Origin: Leptospirillum sp.
GTDB taxonomy: Bacteria > Nitrospirota > Leptospirillia > Leptospirillales > Leptospirillaceae
Length of the DNA stretch: 11,745 bases
Direction of reading: 5' to 3'
Assembly (NCBI GenBank): GCA_027346125.1
Contig: DAIEST010000061.1
Location: forward strand, 1-11,745
Numbering within the stretch: the first letter of the stretch is position 1; each line of letters opens with the position of its first letter. The position numbers and the translations under genes are program-made. Shown here one piece after another: positions 6,681-11,745 of this stretch. The notes beneath the pieces are model-generated. The model was not told the origin of the DNA and ran no database searches. It saw nothing but the letters and a program-made list of their open reading frames with translations.

Positions 6681-7619
6681 GTGCGTCCTGTCAAGATTTT
6701 TTCGGGTAATGCCAATATCCCGGTGGCACTTGAGATATCCCGGTATCTGGGTGTCAACCTTGGAGAGGCGACTGTTTCCTCTTTTTCTGACGGAGAAATC
6801 CGGGTCCGGATCGATGAAAATGTTCGTGGAAGTGATGTTTTTGTCATTCAGTCCCTTTCTGACCCCGTCAACAACAACCTGATGGAACTGCTTGTGATGC
6901 TGGACGCACTCAAGCGAGCTTCGGCCAAGCGGATTACGGCGGTCTTGCCTTATTATGCCTATGCCCGACAGGATCGGAAGGACCAGCCAAGGGTTCCGAT
7001 CACGGCAAAACTCGTCGCAGATCTGATCACGACAGCCGGTGCAACGAGGGTTCTGACGCTTGATCTTCATACAGGCCAGCTTCAGGGATTTTTTAATATC
7101 CCTGTCGATCATCTGCATGGGACGCCCATCCTGATCGAGCCTCTTCGCAAGCTTGCGGATGAAAAACTCGTGATGCTCTCGCCGGATGCTGGCGGAGTTG
7201 AGCGAACAAGGGCTTTTGCCAAACGGCTGCAAGCCCCTCTTGCGATCATTGACAAGAGAAGGGAAGGGCCCAATCAGTCCCAGGTGATGAATATCATCGG
7301 AGATGTGATTGGCCGAACCGCTGTGATTCTGGATGATATGATCGATACCGCAGGAACGATCACGCAGGGTGCTGCGGCTGCAATTGACGCTGGTGCCAGG
7401 AGGGTTGTCGCCGTGGCCACCCATGCGGTCCTTTCCGGGCCTGCTCTCGACCGTCTGAACAAGTCTGTTCTTGATGAAATTATTGTGACGAATTCCATCC
7501 CGTTGCGGGGGAAGGATGAGATCTGTCGGAAGATCCGGGTCCATTCGGTAGCGCCTCTTCTTGGGGAAGCGATCAAGAGGATTCATGAAGAGGAATCTGT
7601 TAGTTCATTGTTCATCTAG
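6681..7619 (+). CDS. prs: Ribose-phosphate pyrophosphokinase (PRPP synthetase)
   Basis: Makes 5-phosphoribosyl-1-pyrophosphate from ribose-5-phosphate and ATP, feeding purine, pyrimidine, histidine, tryptophan and NAD synthesis in the cytoplasm. The product is 312 aa, the usual class I length. Motifs: KIFSGNAN at the N-terminus, FSDGEIRV, the ATP-binding loop ARQDRK at 95-100, DLHTGQLQGFF with H130, and the PRPP-binding loop DDMIDTAGT at 218-226. I chose GTG 6681 because it gives the canonical N-terminus and has GGAG at 6670-6673 seven bases upstream. The frame stays open further upstream, but that extension would run through the tRNA gene and ispE and is not coding for Prs. Likely transcribed from the promoter inside ispE as well as by read-through. 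Confidence 0.97.
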   Translation: MRPVKIFSGNANIPVALEISRYLGVNLGEATVSSFSDGEIRVRIDENVRGSDVFVIQSLSDPVNNNLMELLVMLDALKRASAKRITAVLPYYAYARQDRKDQPRVPITAKLVADLITTAGATRVLTLDLHTGQLQGFFNIPVDHLHGTPILIEPLRKLADEKLVMLSPDAGGVERTRAFAKRLQAPLAIIDKRREGPNQSQVMNIIGDVIGRTAVILDDMIDTAGTITQGAAAAIDAGARRVVAVATHAVLSGPALDRLNKSVLDEIIVTNSIPLRGKDEICRKIRVHSVAPLLGEAIKRIHEEESVSSLFI

Positions 7620-7655
7620 CCTTTTTCCTGTTGGAAAAGCTTGGAGGGAGTTCTG

Positions 7656-8273
7656 ATGCAAAATGTTGAGATCAAGGCGGAATATCGGGCCAATAATGGA
7701 AAGGGCGTTGCCCGTACGTTGCGGAGGGCTGGACAGATTCCGGCTGTTCTCTATTCGAAGGGACAGTCGACGTCCCTGTCCCTTCAGCTCAGTCATGTCC
7801 AGAAGATTTTTCACACGCATGCCGGCAGCCATTCGATTTTCCAGCTTGAGGTCTCTGGTCGTCCTGAGGGCTCAGCCACTGCAATGGCGTTGATCCGCGC
7901 GGTCCAGCGGGACCCTATTACCGGTCGTATCATGCATCTGGATTTTTTTGAGCTCTCTGAAAAAGATCTTGTCAAGAACAGGGTTCCTGTCGAAATCGTT
8001 GGAGAGATGCCTGTTGGGGTGAAGCTTGGTGGTGTTCTGGAACATAATGTCCGTGAGCTGATGGTGGAATGTCTCCCTTCAGTCATGCCGGATCATCTTA
8101 AGCTGGATGCATCGGGTCTTGGAATCAATGCGACGTTTTATGTCCGGGACCTGACCCCTATTCCGGGTCTCCAGATTCTGGAGAGTCCGGATACGGTTCT
8201 GGTTCACATTCTTCCCCCGAGGACAGAGGCCGCACCGGCAGCTGAGCCGGTTCAGGAACCAGCCAAGAAGTAG
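7656..8273 (+). CDS. rplY: 50S ribosomal protein L25 (Ctc/TL5 long form)
   Basis: Binds 5S rRNA in the large ribosomal subunit. The 205-aa product is the long, two-domain form: an N-terminal L25 domain (EIKAEYRANNGKGVARTLRRAGQIPAVLYSKG, residues about 5-36, through HLDFFEL) followed by a TL5-type beta domain (VPVEIVGEMPVGVKLGGVLEHNVRELMVECLPSVMPDHLKLD). An Ala/Pro/Glu-rich tail ends in PAKK. The start is ATG 7656, preceded by a strong GGAGGGAG site at 7643-7650; an in-frame TTG at 7641 overlaps that site and is not the start. It is 36 bases after prs. A small hairpin (CTTTTTCC/GGAAAAG, 7621-7639) lies in that gap but has no U-tract. The prs-rplY-pth order is widespread. Confidence 0.96.
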   Translation: MQNVEIKAEYRANNGKGVARTLRRAGQIPAVLYSKGQSTSLSLQLSHVQKIFHTHAGSHSIFQLEVSGRPEGSATAMALIRAVQRDPITGRIMHLDFFELSEKDLVKNRVPVEIVGEMPVGVKLGGVLEHNVRELMVECLPSVMPDHLKLDASGLGINATFYVRDLTPIPGLQILESPDTVLVHILPPRTEAAPAAEPVQEPAKK

Positions 8274-8293
8274 TAGGAGTACCTTTCCTGGGT

Positions 8294-8860
8294 ATGGGGT
8301 TGCGCGCGATCGTAGGACTGGGAAACCCGGGCATCGGATACGAGAAAACCCGGCACAATGCCGGGAAGATCTTTCTGGACTATCTGTCGGATCGTCTCGG
8401 GATCCCTCTTTGCCACCAGAAGAACATTGTTCAATGGGGGGAAGGAGAATGGAAGGGGGATCGTCTCCTCCTGGTTTTTCCGTTGACCTATATGAATCTG
8501 GCGGGTGATGTCGTGCCGTGGCTCAGGATGAAGGGGGTCTCCCTTCCCGGAGAGTTACTGGTGCTTTCTGATGATCTCGATTTGCCTCTGGGGTCTTTGC
8601 GGTTCCGCCAGAAAGGCCGCTCCGGCGGGCAGAAAGGCATGGAGTCGCTGATTTCCCGTGTCGGTTCGGATCGGATCGCGCGGATCCGGATCGGGATTGG
8701 TCGCCCGGTTCCCGGACAGAATGTTTCCGATTATGTTCTGGGTGTTCTTCATCGGGAGGAACGGGCAATTCTCGAAACGATTCATGCCTCTTTTTTCTCC
8801 ATGTTTGAACAATGGTTCGACAGGGGGTATGACACAGTAGGGACCGGGGAGCGGTCCTAG
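8294..8860 (+). CDS. pth: Peptidyl-tRNA hydrolase
   Basis: Cleaves the ester bond of peptidyl-tRNAs released by stalled ribosomes so the tRNA can be reused. The 188-aa product is typical for bacterial Pth. The substrate and catalytic residues are visible: N11 in GLGNPG, H21 in TRHNAG, the PLTYMNLAG loop, and D93 in LSDDLDLPLG (same number as E. coli D93), followed by GSLRFRQKGRSGGQKGMESLI and RIRIGIGRP. The start is ATG 8294. The obvious AGGAG site (8275-8279) is 14 bases away, longer than usual; AGGA and a TCCT at 8286-8289 could pair and shorten this distance, or translation may be coupled to rplY, which ends 20 bases upstream. The stop is overlapped by a hairpin at 8841-8857. Confidence 0.97.
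   Translation: MGLRAIVGLGNPGIGYEKTRHNAGKIFLDYLSDRLGIPLCHQKNIVQWGEGEWKGDRLLLVFPLTYMNLAGDVVPWLRMKGVSLPGELLVLSDDLDLPLGSLRFRQKGRSGGQKGMESLISRVGSDRIARIRIGIGRPVPGQNVSDYVLGVLHREERAILETIHASFFSMFEQWFDRGYDTVGTGERS
8841..8857 (+). other. Stem-loop at the 3' end of pth
   Basis: GGACCG (8841-8846) and CGGTCC (8852-8857) form an exact 6-bp GC-rich stem around a GGGAG loop, ending at the pth stop codon and just before the ychF ribosome-binding site. No U-run follows, so it is not a canonical terminator. It may affect translation or RNA stability between the two genes. Confidence 0.4.
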
Positions 8861-8872
8861 CAGGGAAATTTC

Positions 8873-9970
8873 TTGGGATTCCAGTGTGGTATTGTAGGAT
8901 TGCCCAATGTTGGTAAATCCACCCTTTTCAATGCGTTGACTTCGGGAAACGCCCAGGTTGCAAACTTTCCGTTTTGCACAATTGATCCGCATGTGGGGGT
9001 GGTACCGGTTCCCGATAGCCGGCTTGAACGGCTGACGGAGCTGTATCGTCCGAAGAAAACGACTCCGACCTTTATCGAGGTTGTGGATATTGCCGGACTG
9101 GTGAGGGGGGCGAGCGAAGGAGAAGGTCTCGGAAACCAGTTCCTGGGACATATTCGTAGCGTTGATGCAATCATTCAGGTTGTTCGCGTTTTTGAAGACT
9201 CGGACATCGTTCATGTGCATGGCAAGGTGGACCCCGTTTCAGATCTCGAAATCATCGAGACCGAGCTTATTCTTGCGGATTTGAATACATTGACCGGGCG
9301 TTTGCTGAAGACAGAGAAGTCCCTGAAGGCAGGGGGAGCGAAGGATGCCCTGCTCCAGCGAGAAACATTGGAGCAGTTGAAATCTCACCTTGAAAAAGGG
9401 TTCCCGGCCAGGCTGCTGCCCTGTTCGCCTGAGACGCTGGCTTTCAGGTCGTCTCTTGGGCTCCTGACACAAAAGCCCGTCCTGTATGTAGCAAACGTGT
9501 CAGAGGATGCTTCGGATTTGTCCTCTGACACATTCGCCCGTCTCAAGGATGCGGTGAAGGCAAGAAATGGGGAACTGCTTTCCGTCTCGGCCAGGATTGA
9601 ATCAGAAATTGCCGTGCTCCCTGTATCAGAGCGCAAGATTTTTCTGGATGAGCTGGGGATGCTGGAGTCCGGGCTTGAGCGGCTGGCCAGAATGGGATAC
9701 AAGATATTGGATCTGGTCACGTTCCTGACGGCAGGAGAAGACGAGGTCCGGGCCTGGACGGTGACACAGGGAACGCTGGCACCTCAGGCGGCCGGGAAAA
9801 TCCATTCTGATATCGAACGGGGATTTATCCGGGCTGAAGTGATGAAATTCGATGATCTTGACCGACTTGGTTCAGAAAAGCTTGTCAAGGAAAAGGGGCT
9901 TCTCCGTTTGGAAGGAAAAGAGTATACCATTCAGGACGGGGACGTCGTGTACTTCCGGTTTCACGTATAA
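8873..9970 (+). CDS. ychF: Redox-regulated ribosome-associated ATPase YchF (OLA1 family)
   Basis: OBG-type TRAFAC protein that prefers ATP over GTP and associates with ribosomes; a stress-response regulator in other bacteria. The 365-aa product is full length. G1 is GLPNVGKST (residues 9-17), the effector region contains NFPFCTIDPHVGVV, G3 is DIAGL at 72-76, and the G4 position reads NVSE (208-211), the family's NxxE in place of NKxD, which explains relaxed guanine specificity. A helical insert follows at about 125-200. The C-terminal TGS domain starts near 281 (TFLTAGEDEVRAW) and ends VVYFRFHV. The start is TTG 8873, with AGGGA at 8862-8866; the N-terminus MGFQCGIVGLPN fits homologues. It follows pth by 12 bases, a conserved pairing. 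Confidence 0.97.
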   Translation: MGFQCGIVGLPNVGKSTLFNALTSGNAQVANFPFCTIDPHVGVVPVPDSRLERLTELYRPKKTTPTFIEVVDIAGLVRGASEGEGLGNQFLGHIRSVDAIIQVVRVFEDSDIVHVHGKVDPVSDLEIIETELILADLNTLTGRLLKTEKSLKAGGAKDALLQRETLEQLKSHLEKGFPARLLPCSPETLAFRSSLGLLTQKPVLYVANVSEDASDLSSDTFARLKDAVKARNGELLSVSARIESEIAVLPVSERKIFLDELGMLESGLERLARMGYKILDLVTFLTAGEDEVRAWTVTQGTLAPQAAGKIHSDIERGFIRAEVMKFDDLDRLGSEKLVKEKGLLRLEGKEYTIQDGDVVYFRFHV

Positions 9971-9984
9971 CGGGCGATTGCCCG
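9971..9984 (+). other. Hairpin in the rpsF leader
   Basis: CGGGC (9971-9975) and GCCCG (9980-9984) pair exactly around a GATT loop, directly after the ychF stop and 14 bases before the rpsF start. Leaders of rpsF in many bacteria bind the S6:S18 complex through an RNA element with a conserved CCG. A CCG is present here, but I cannot show the rest of that motif. Confidence 0.35.
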
Positions 9985-9998
9985 GAGAAAGGTGTCCA

Positions 9999-10379
9999 AT
10001 GGCATTTTATGAGTGTGTGTTGCTGATCAAATCCCAATTGACGGAAGAGGAAGTTTCATCGGTTCTGGAACGATTCCAGGGGCTTGTGACCTCAAAAGAG
10101 GGAGTTGTTCATCACATCCAGAAGATGGGAAAGCGTCGGCTTTCTTATGAGCTGAAGAAAGAGCGTCGGGCCGATTACGCCATCTTTTATGTCGAAATGA
10201 AGAGCACGACGGACATTGCGGAATTCGACCGTCAGGCCAGACTTGATGAGCGTGTGATCAAAAGCATGGTTGTGAGGCGTGAAAAGCTTCTTCTCCCGTC
10301 GACGGATCCGTCGACGTCATCGTCTGAGGAGCGAGGGGAATCATCCACAAAGACTGTTTCTGAAGGGGAAGCCGTTTGA
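9999..10379 (+). CDS. rpsF: 30S ribosomal protein S6
   Basis: Binds the central domain of 16S rRNA together with S18. The 126-aa product has the S6 fold signature: AFYECVLLIKSQLTEEEV, GLVTSKEGVVHHIQKMGKRRLSYELKKERRADYAIFYVEM and RQARLDERVIKSMVVRREK. Residues about 99-126 are a Ser/Thr/Glu-rich acidic tail (PSTDPSTSSSEERGESS), low in complexity and probably disordered; its DNA contains an exact palindrome. The start is ATG 9999 with AAAGG at 9988-9992, six bases upstream; the frame is open upstream but only in the shadow of ychF. The stop overlaps the ssb TTG by four bases (TTGA). The rpsF-ssb-rpsR order places the S18 partner two genes later. Confidence 0.97.
   Translation: MAFYECVLLIKSQLTEEEVSSVLERFQGLVTSKEGVVHHIQKMGKRRLSYELKKERRADYAIFYVEMKSTTDIAEFDRQARLDERVIKSMVVRREKLLLPSTDPSTSSSEERGESSTKTVSEGEAV
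10297..10316. repeat. 20-bp perfect palindrome built from two direct repeats, inside rpsF
   Basis: Two copies of CCGTCGACG (10296-10304 and 10308-10316) are separated by three bases. Because CGTCGACG is itself palindromic, the pair forms a 20-bp perfect palindrome, equal to an 8-bp RNA stem with a GATC tetraloop. It encodes P-S-T-D-P-S-T (residues 100-106) of the S6 tail, 60 bases before the ssb start. Confidence 0.85.
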
Positions 10380-10801
10380 GCAATTACAACAAGGTCATTC
10401 TCATGGGAAACCTGACCCGGGACCCGGAGATTCGATTTACGCGGGACGGTGCCCCGGTCGCCTCGTTTACCCTTGCGATCAATAATCGGTACCGCCAGGA
10501 TACAGAAACAAAAGATGACGTCTCTTTTGTAGATATTGTGGCTTTTGGAAAACAGGCTGACCTGGTCAAGAATTATCTTGAAAAAGGCGCTCCTGTTCTG
10601 GTTGAGGGTCGCCTCCAGCAGAGACGCTGGGAACAAGAGGGCCAGAAGCGAAGCAAGATCGAAGTCGTTGCCCAGGGAGTCACGTTTGTTGGTTCTGCCC
10701 GGAGGGGGTCTTCTTCCGGCGGAGGAGCCATGCCGGAAGAAGAGTCTGGTTTTCAGGGATTTCCCTCAGACTCCGGTTCTGAAGGAGATATACCGTTTTG
10801 A
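10376..10801 (+). CDS. ssb: Single-stranded DNA-binding protein SSB
   Basis: Coats single-stranded DNA and recruits replication and repair proteins. The 141-aa product has an N-terminal OB fold (SNYNKVILMGNLTRDPEIRFTRDGAPVASFTLAINNRY, FVDIVAFGKQADLVKNYLEKGAPVLVEGRLQQRRW, VVAQGVTFVG; residues about 1-106). A Gly/Ser/Glu-rich linker follows, and the protein ends in the canonical acidic tip DIPF that docks partner proteins. The start is TTG 10376 overlapping the rpsF stop (TTGA), with AAGGGG at 10363-10368 seven bases upstream, so translation is probably coupled to rpsF. Its place between the S6 and S18 genes parallels Firmicutes; in enterobacteria the related priB sits there. Confidence 0.97.
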   Translation: MSNYNKVILMGNLTRDPEIRFTRDGAPVASFTLAINNRYRQDTETKDDVSFVDIVAFGKQADLVKNYLEKGAPVLVEGRLQQRRWEQEGQKRSKIEVVAQGVTFVGSARRGSSSGGGAMPEEESGFQGFPSDSGSEGDIPF

Positions 10802-10804
10802 TGG

Positions 10805-10827
10805 GGTTCTAAGCAGTCTTTAGAATC
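10805..10827 (+). promoter_or_regulatory. Stem-loop overlapping a weak promoter-like sequence between ssb and rpsR
   Basis: GGTTCTAA (10805-10812) and TTAGAATC (10820-10827) form an 8-bp stem with one G-U pair and a seven-base loop, in the 60-base gap before rpsR. No U-tract follows. The same bases hold TAGAAT (10821-10826), 17 bases after TTGATG (10798-10803), a moderate sigma70-like match that would start transcripts near 10833. Either reading is possible. Confidence 0.4.
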
Positions 10828-10861
10828 AGGACTTACAGAATTTATTGAGAGGAAGTTGCTG

Positions 10862-11092
10862 ATGAGTGCACCTGCCCGTTCGTTTCAAAGGAAAAAAGTT
10901 TGCCGGTTCTGTACTGAAAAACTGGCGATCGACTATAAGGATATTAATACCTTGAAAGGGTTTTTGACAGAAAGAGGAAAGATCATCCCCCGGCGTCTTT
11001 CGGGGAATTGTGCACGCCATCAAAGAGGACTGGCCTCCGCAATCAAGCAAGGGCGGAATGTCGCTTTCTTTGCTTTTTCTGAGGAAAAGTAG
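10862..11092 (+). CDS. rpsR: 30S ribosomal protein S18, zinc-binding (C+) form
   Basis: Small-subunit protein that binds 16S rRNA as a dimer with S6. The 76-aa product shows the S18 signature: RKKVCRFCTEK, IDYKDINTLKGFLTERGKIIPRRLSGNCARHQRGLASAIKQGRNVAFFAF. C14, C17, C50 and H53 form a CxxC...CxxH set, indicating the zinc-binding C+ paralogue. The start is ATG 10862, six bases after a strong GAGAGGAAG site (10847-10855); an in-frame TTG at 10856 abuts the site and is too close. The gap from ssb is 60 bases, the largest in this cluster. The next gene begins two bases after the stop. Confidence 0.97.
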   Translation: MSAPARSFQRKKVCRFCTEKLAIDYKDINTLKGFLTERGKIIPRRLSGNCARHQRGLASAIKQGRNVAFFAFSEEK

Positions 11093-11094
11093 AT

Positions 11095-11745
11095 CTGAAG
11101 ACCCGGTTCCCGTTCGGAGCCTTGCTCCTGTCCATCTCAACATCCTCGGCTCTTTTTGTGGGAGTGTTCGTCTTTCCACGGGTAGGGCTGTTCATGGCGC
11201 TGTTTTCCGGAGTGCCGCTTGCCTTGGCACAGGTCGCCTATCATCGTTATCAATTGGGACTTGGGGCAATGGTTCTGTCTGGACTCGTAGTCGAAATCAT
11301 TTCCCATAGTCCTGTCGGGCTGCTTTTTTATCTGGCATGGTCGGGATTGGCGGGGGTTCTTGCCGGAGAATTGATCCGGCGTCACCGGAAGTTTTCTTAC
11401 TCCATTGCGGCGGTTTCCCTCCAGATCACTGCATTCTCTTCTTTTATCCTGAGTTTTTTCTATCTCCGGACCGGGGGGAAAATCCTGGTTGATGTGAAAA
11501 AAGGACTTTATCAGACCTTTGATCAGGTGTTTCATCTTTACCTTCAGAATTCCCCTGCTACACTTTCATTGTCGGACCAGAAGCTGATCCAGCAGATGGA
11601 GCCAGGGCTTTTTCTCTCTTTTCTTTCTGTTTTGCCGGGAATGCTGCTGGCAACAATATTTCTGACGTCTCTTGTCTTGGTCGGGATGGTTGAAGGGATC
11701 CTTTCGAATAAGCTTCCTTTGGCATCGAGCCGTGGTATTGAAAAG
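11095..11745 (+). CDS. Multi-pass membrane protein, YybS/DUF2232-like, truncated by window end
   Basis: The frame is open to the last base, giving 217 residues. About six hydrophobic segments are visible, roughly at residues 5-27, 29-45, 52-70, 73-88, 97-117 and 170-200, with short basic loops (RRHRK at about 92-96). The family call rests on topology, on the segment LFLSFLSVLPGMLLATIFLTSL and on position: a DUF2232/YybS gene often follows rpsR and precedes rplI. The role is unknown. The only start that keeps the first helix whole is CTG 11095, eight bases after GAGGAA (11081-11086) in the end of rpsR, giving MKTRFPFGALLL. An in-frame stop at 11080-11082 prevents any earlier start. The first conventional codons are TTG 11122 and GTG 11158, both without a good ribosome-binding site and inside the first helix. 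Confidence 0.75.
   Translation, partial: MKTRFPFGALLLSISTSSALFVGVFVFPRVGLFMALFSGVPLALAQVAYHRYQLGLGAMVLSGLVVEIISHSPVGLLFYLAWSGLAGVLAGELIRRHRKFSYSIAAVSLQITAFSSFILSFFYLRTGGKILVDVKKGLYQTFDQVFHLYLQNSPATLSLSDQKLIQQMEPGLFLSFLSVLPGMLLATIFLTSLVLVGMVEGILSNKLPLASSRGIEK

Noticed and set aside
7249..7277. TTGACA inside prs as a promoter for rplY
   Set aside because: No acceptable -10 element at 15-19 bases downstream.
6576..7586. A 336-codon open frame on the minus strand opposite prs and the tRNA
   Set aside because: Runs antisense through tRNA-Gln and prs and shows no protein family features; a shadow frame.
7621..7639. Hairpin after prs as a terminator
   Set aside because: The stem is AT-rich with an unpaired extra T, has no downstream U-run, and is followed at once by the rplY ribosome-binding site.
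8555..9220. A 221-codon minus-strand frame opposite pth and ychF
   Set aside because: Overlaps two certain genes with clear motifs on the plus strand; shadow frame.
10298..10315. Adjacent restriction-site-like hexamers (SalI-BamHI-SalI pattern) as a cloning or vector artefact
   Set aside because: The sequence continues the S6 reading frame in phase on both sides and is better explained by a natural 12-base duplication; nothing vector-like flanks it.
1..11745. CRISPR array, insertion sequence, prophage or defence island
   Set aside because: No spaced direct-repeat series, terminal inverted repeats, transposase or phage motifs were seen; the region is a conserved housekeeping cluster.

Overview
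The window is almost entirely housekeeping DNA from a free-living, moderately high-GC bacterium (I judge roughly mid-50s % GC by eye). The run ispE, tRNA-Gln, prs, rplY, pth, ychF, then rpsF, ssb, rpsR and a multi-pass YybS/DUF2232-like membrane protein is a known order in Desulfobacterota and Nitrospirota. A DUF512 radical-SAM protein and lineage-specific envelope genes beside it make a Nitrospirota member (for example a Leptospirillum-like organism) my best guess. That assignment is inference, not something the sequence proves.

Layout. (1) 1-1603, plus strand: the 3' end of clpP and a complete clpX, the two halves of the ClpXP protease. (2) 1615-2271, minus strand: an unrecognised membrane-anchored protein, convergent with clpX and divergent from the next block. 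(3) 2339-6552, plus strand: a tightly packed four-gene unit with a lipoprotein of unknown function, a CDP-alcohol phosphatidyltransferase (pgsA-like), a PDZ/radical-SAM/DUF512 protein and ispE. It starts from a short divergent promoter region and contains stop/start overlaps. (4) 6554-6628: tRNA-Gln(UUG) with encoded CCA, one base after the ispE stop. (5) 6681-9970: prs, rplY, pth, ychF (PRPP supply, 5S rRNA-binding L25, peptidyl-tRNA recycling, ribosome-associated ATPase). (6) 9999-11745: rpsF, ssb, rpsR and the DUF2232-like membrane gene, which runs off the window.

Together the genes cover protein quality control, envelope lipid and isoprenoid precursors, nucleotide precursor supply and translation. 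There is no gene-free stretch over 300 bases, and I see no mobile element, CRISPR array, phage gene or obvious defence system. I did not find a previously undescribed multi-gene system.

The less ordinary points are regulatory. A near-consensus sigma70 promoter with a perfect 17-bp palindrome at its predicted start lies inside ispE. A 20-bp perfect palindrome made of two direct repeats lies in the rpsF tail. Overlapping divergent promoters clash with the obvious lipoprotein start codon. The membrane gene after rpsR most likely starts at CTG. Two proteins (minus-strand 1615-2271 and the lipoprotein) could not be assigned a function.
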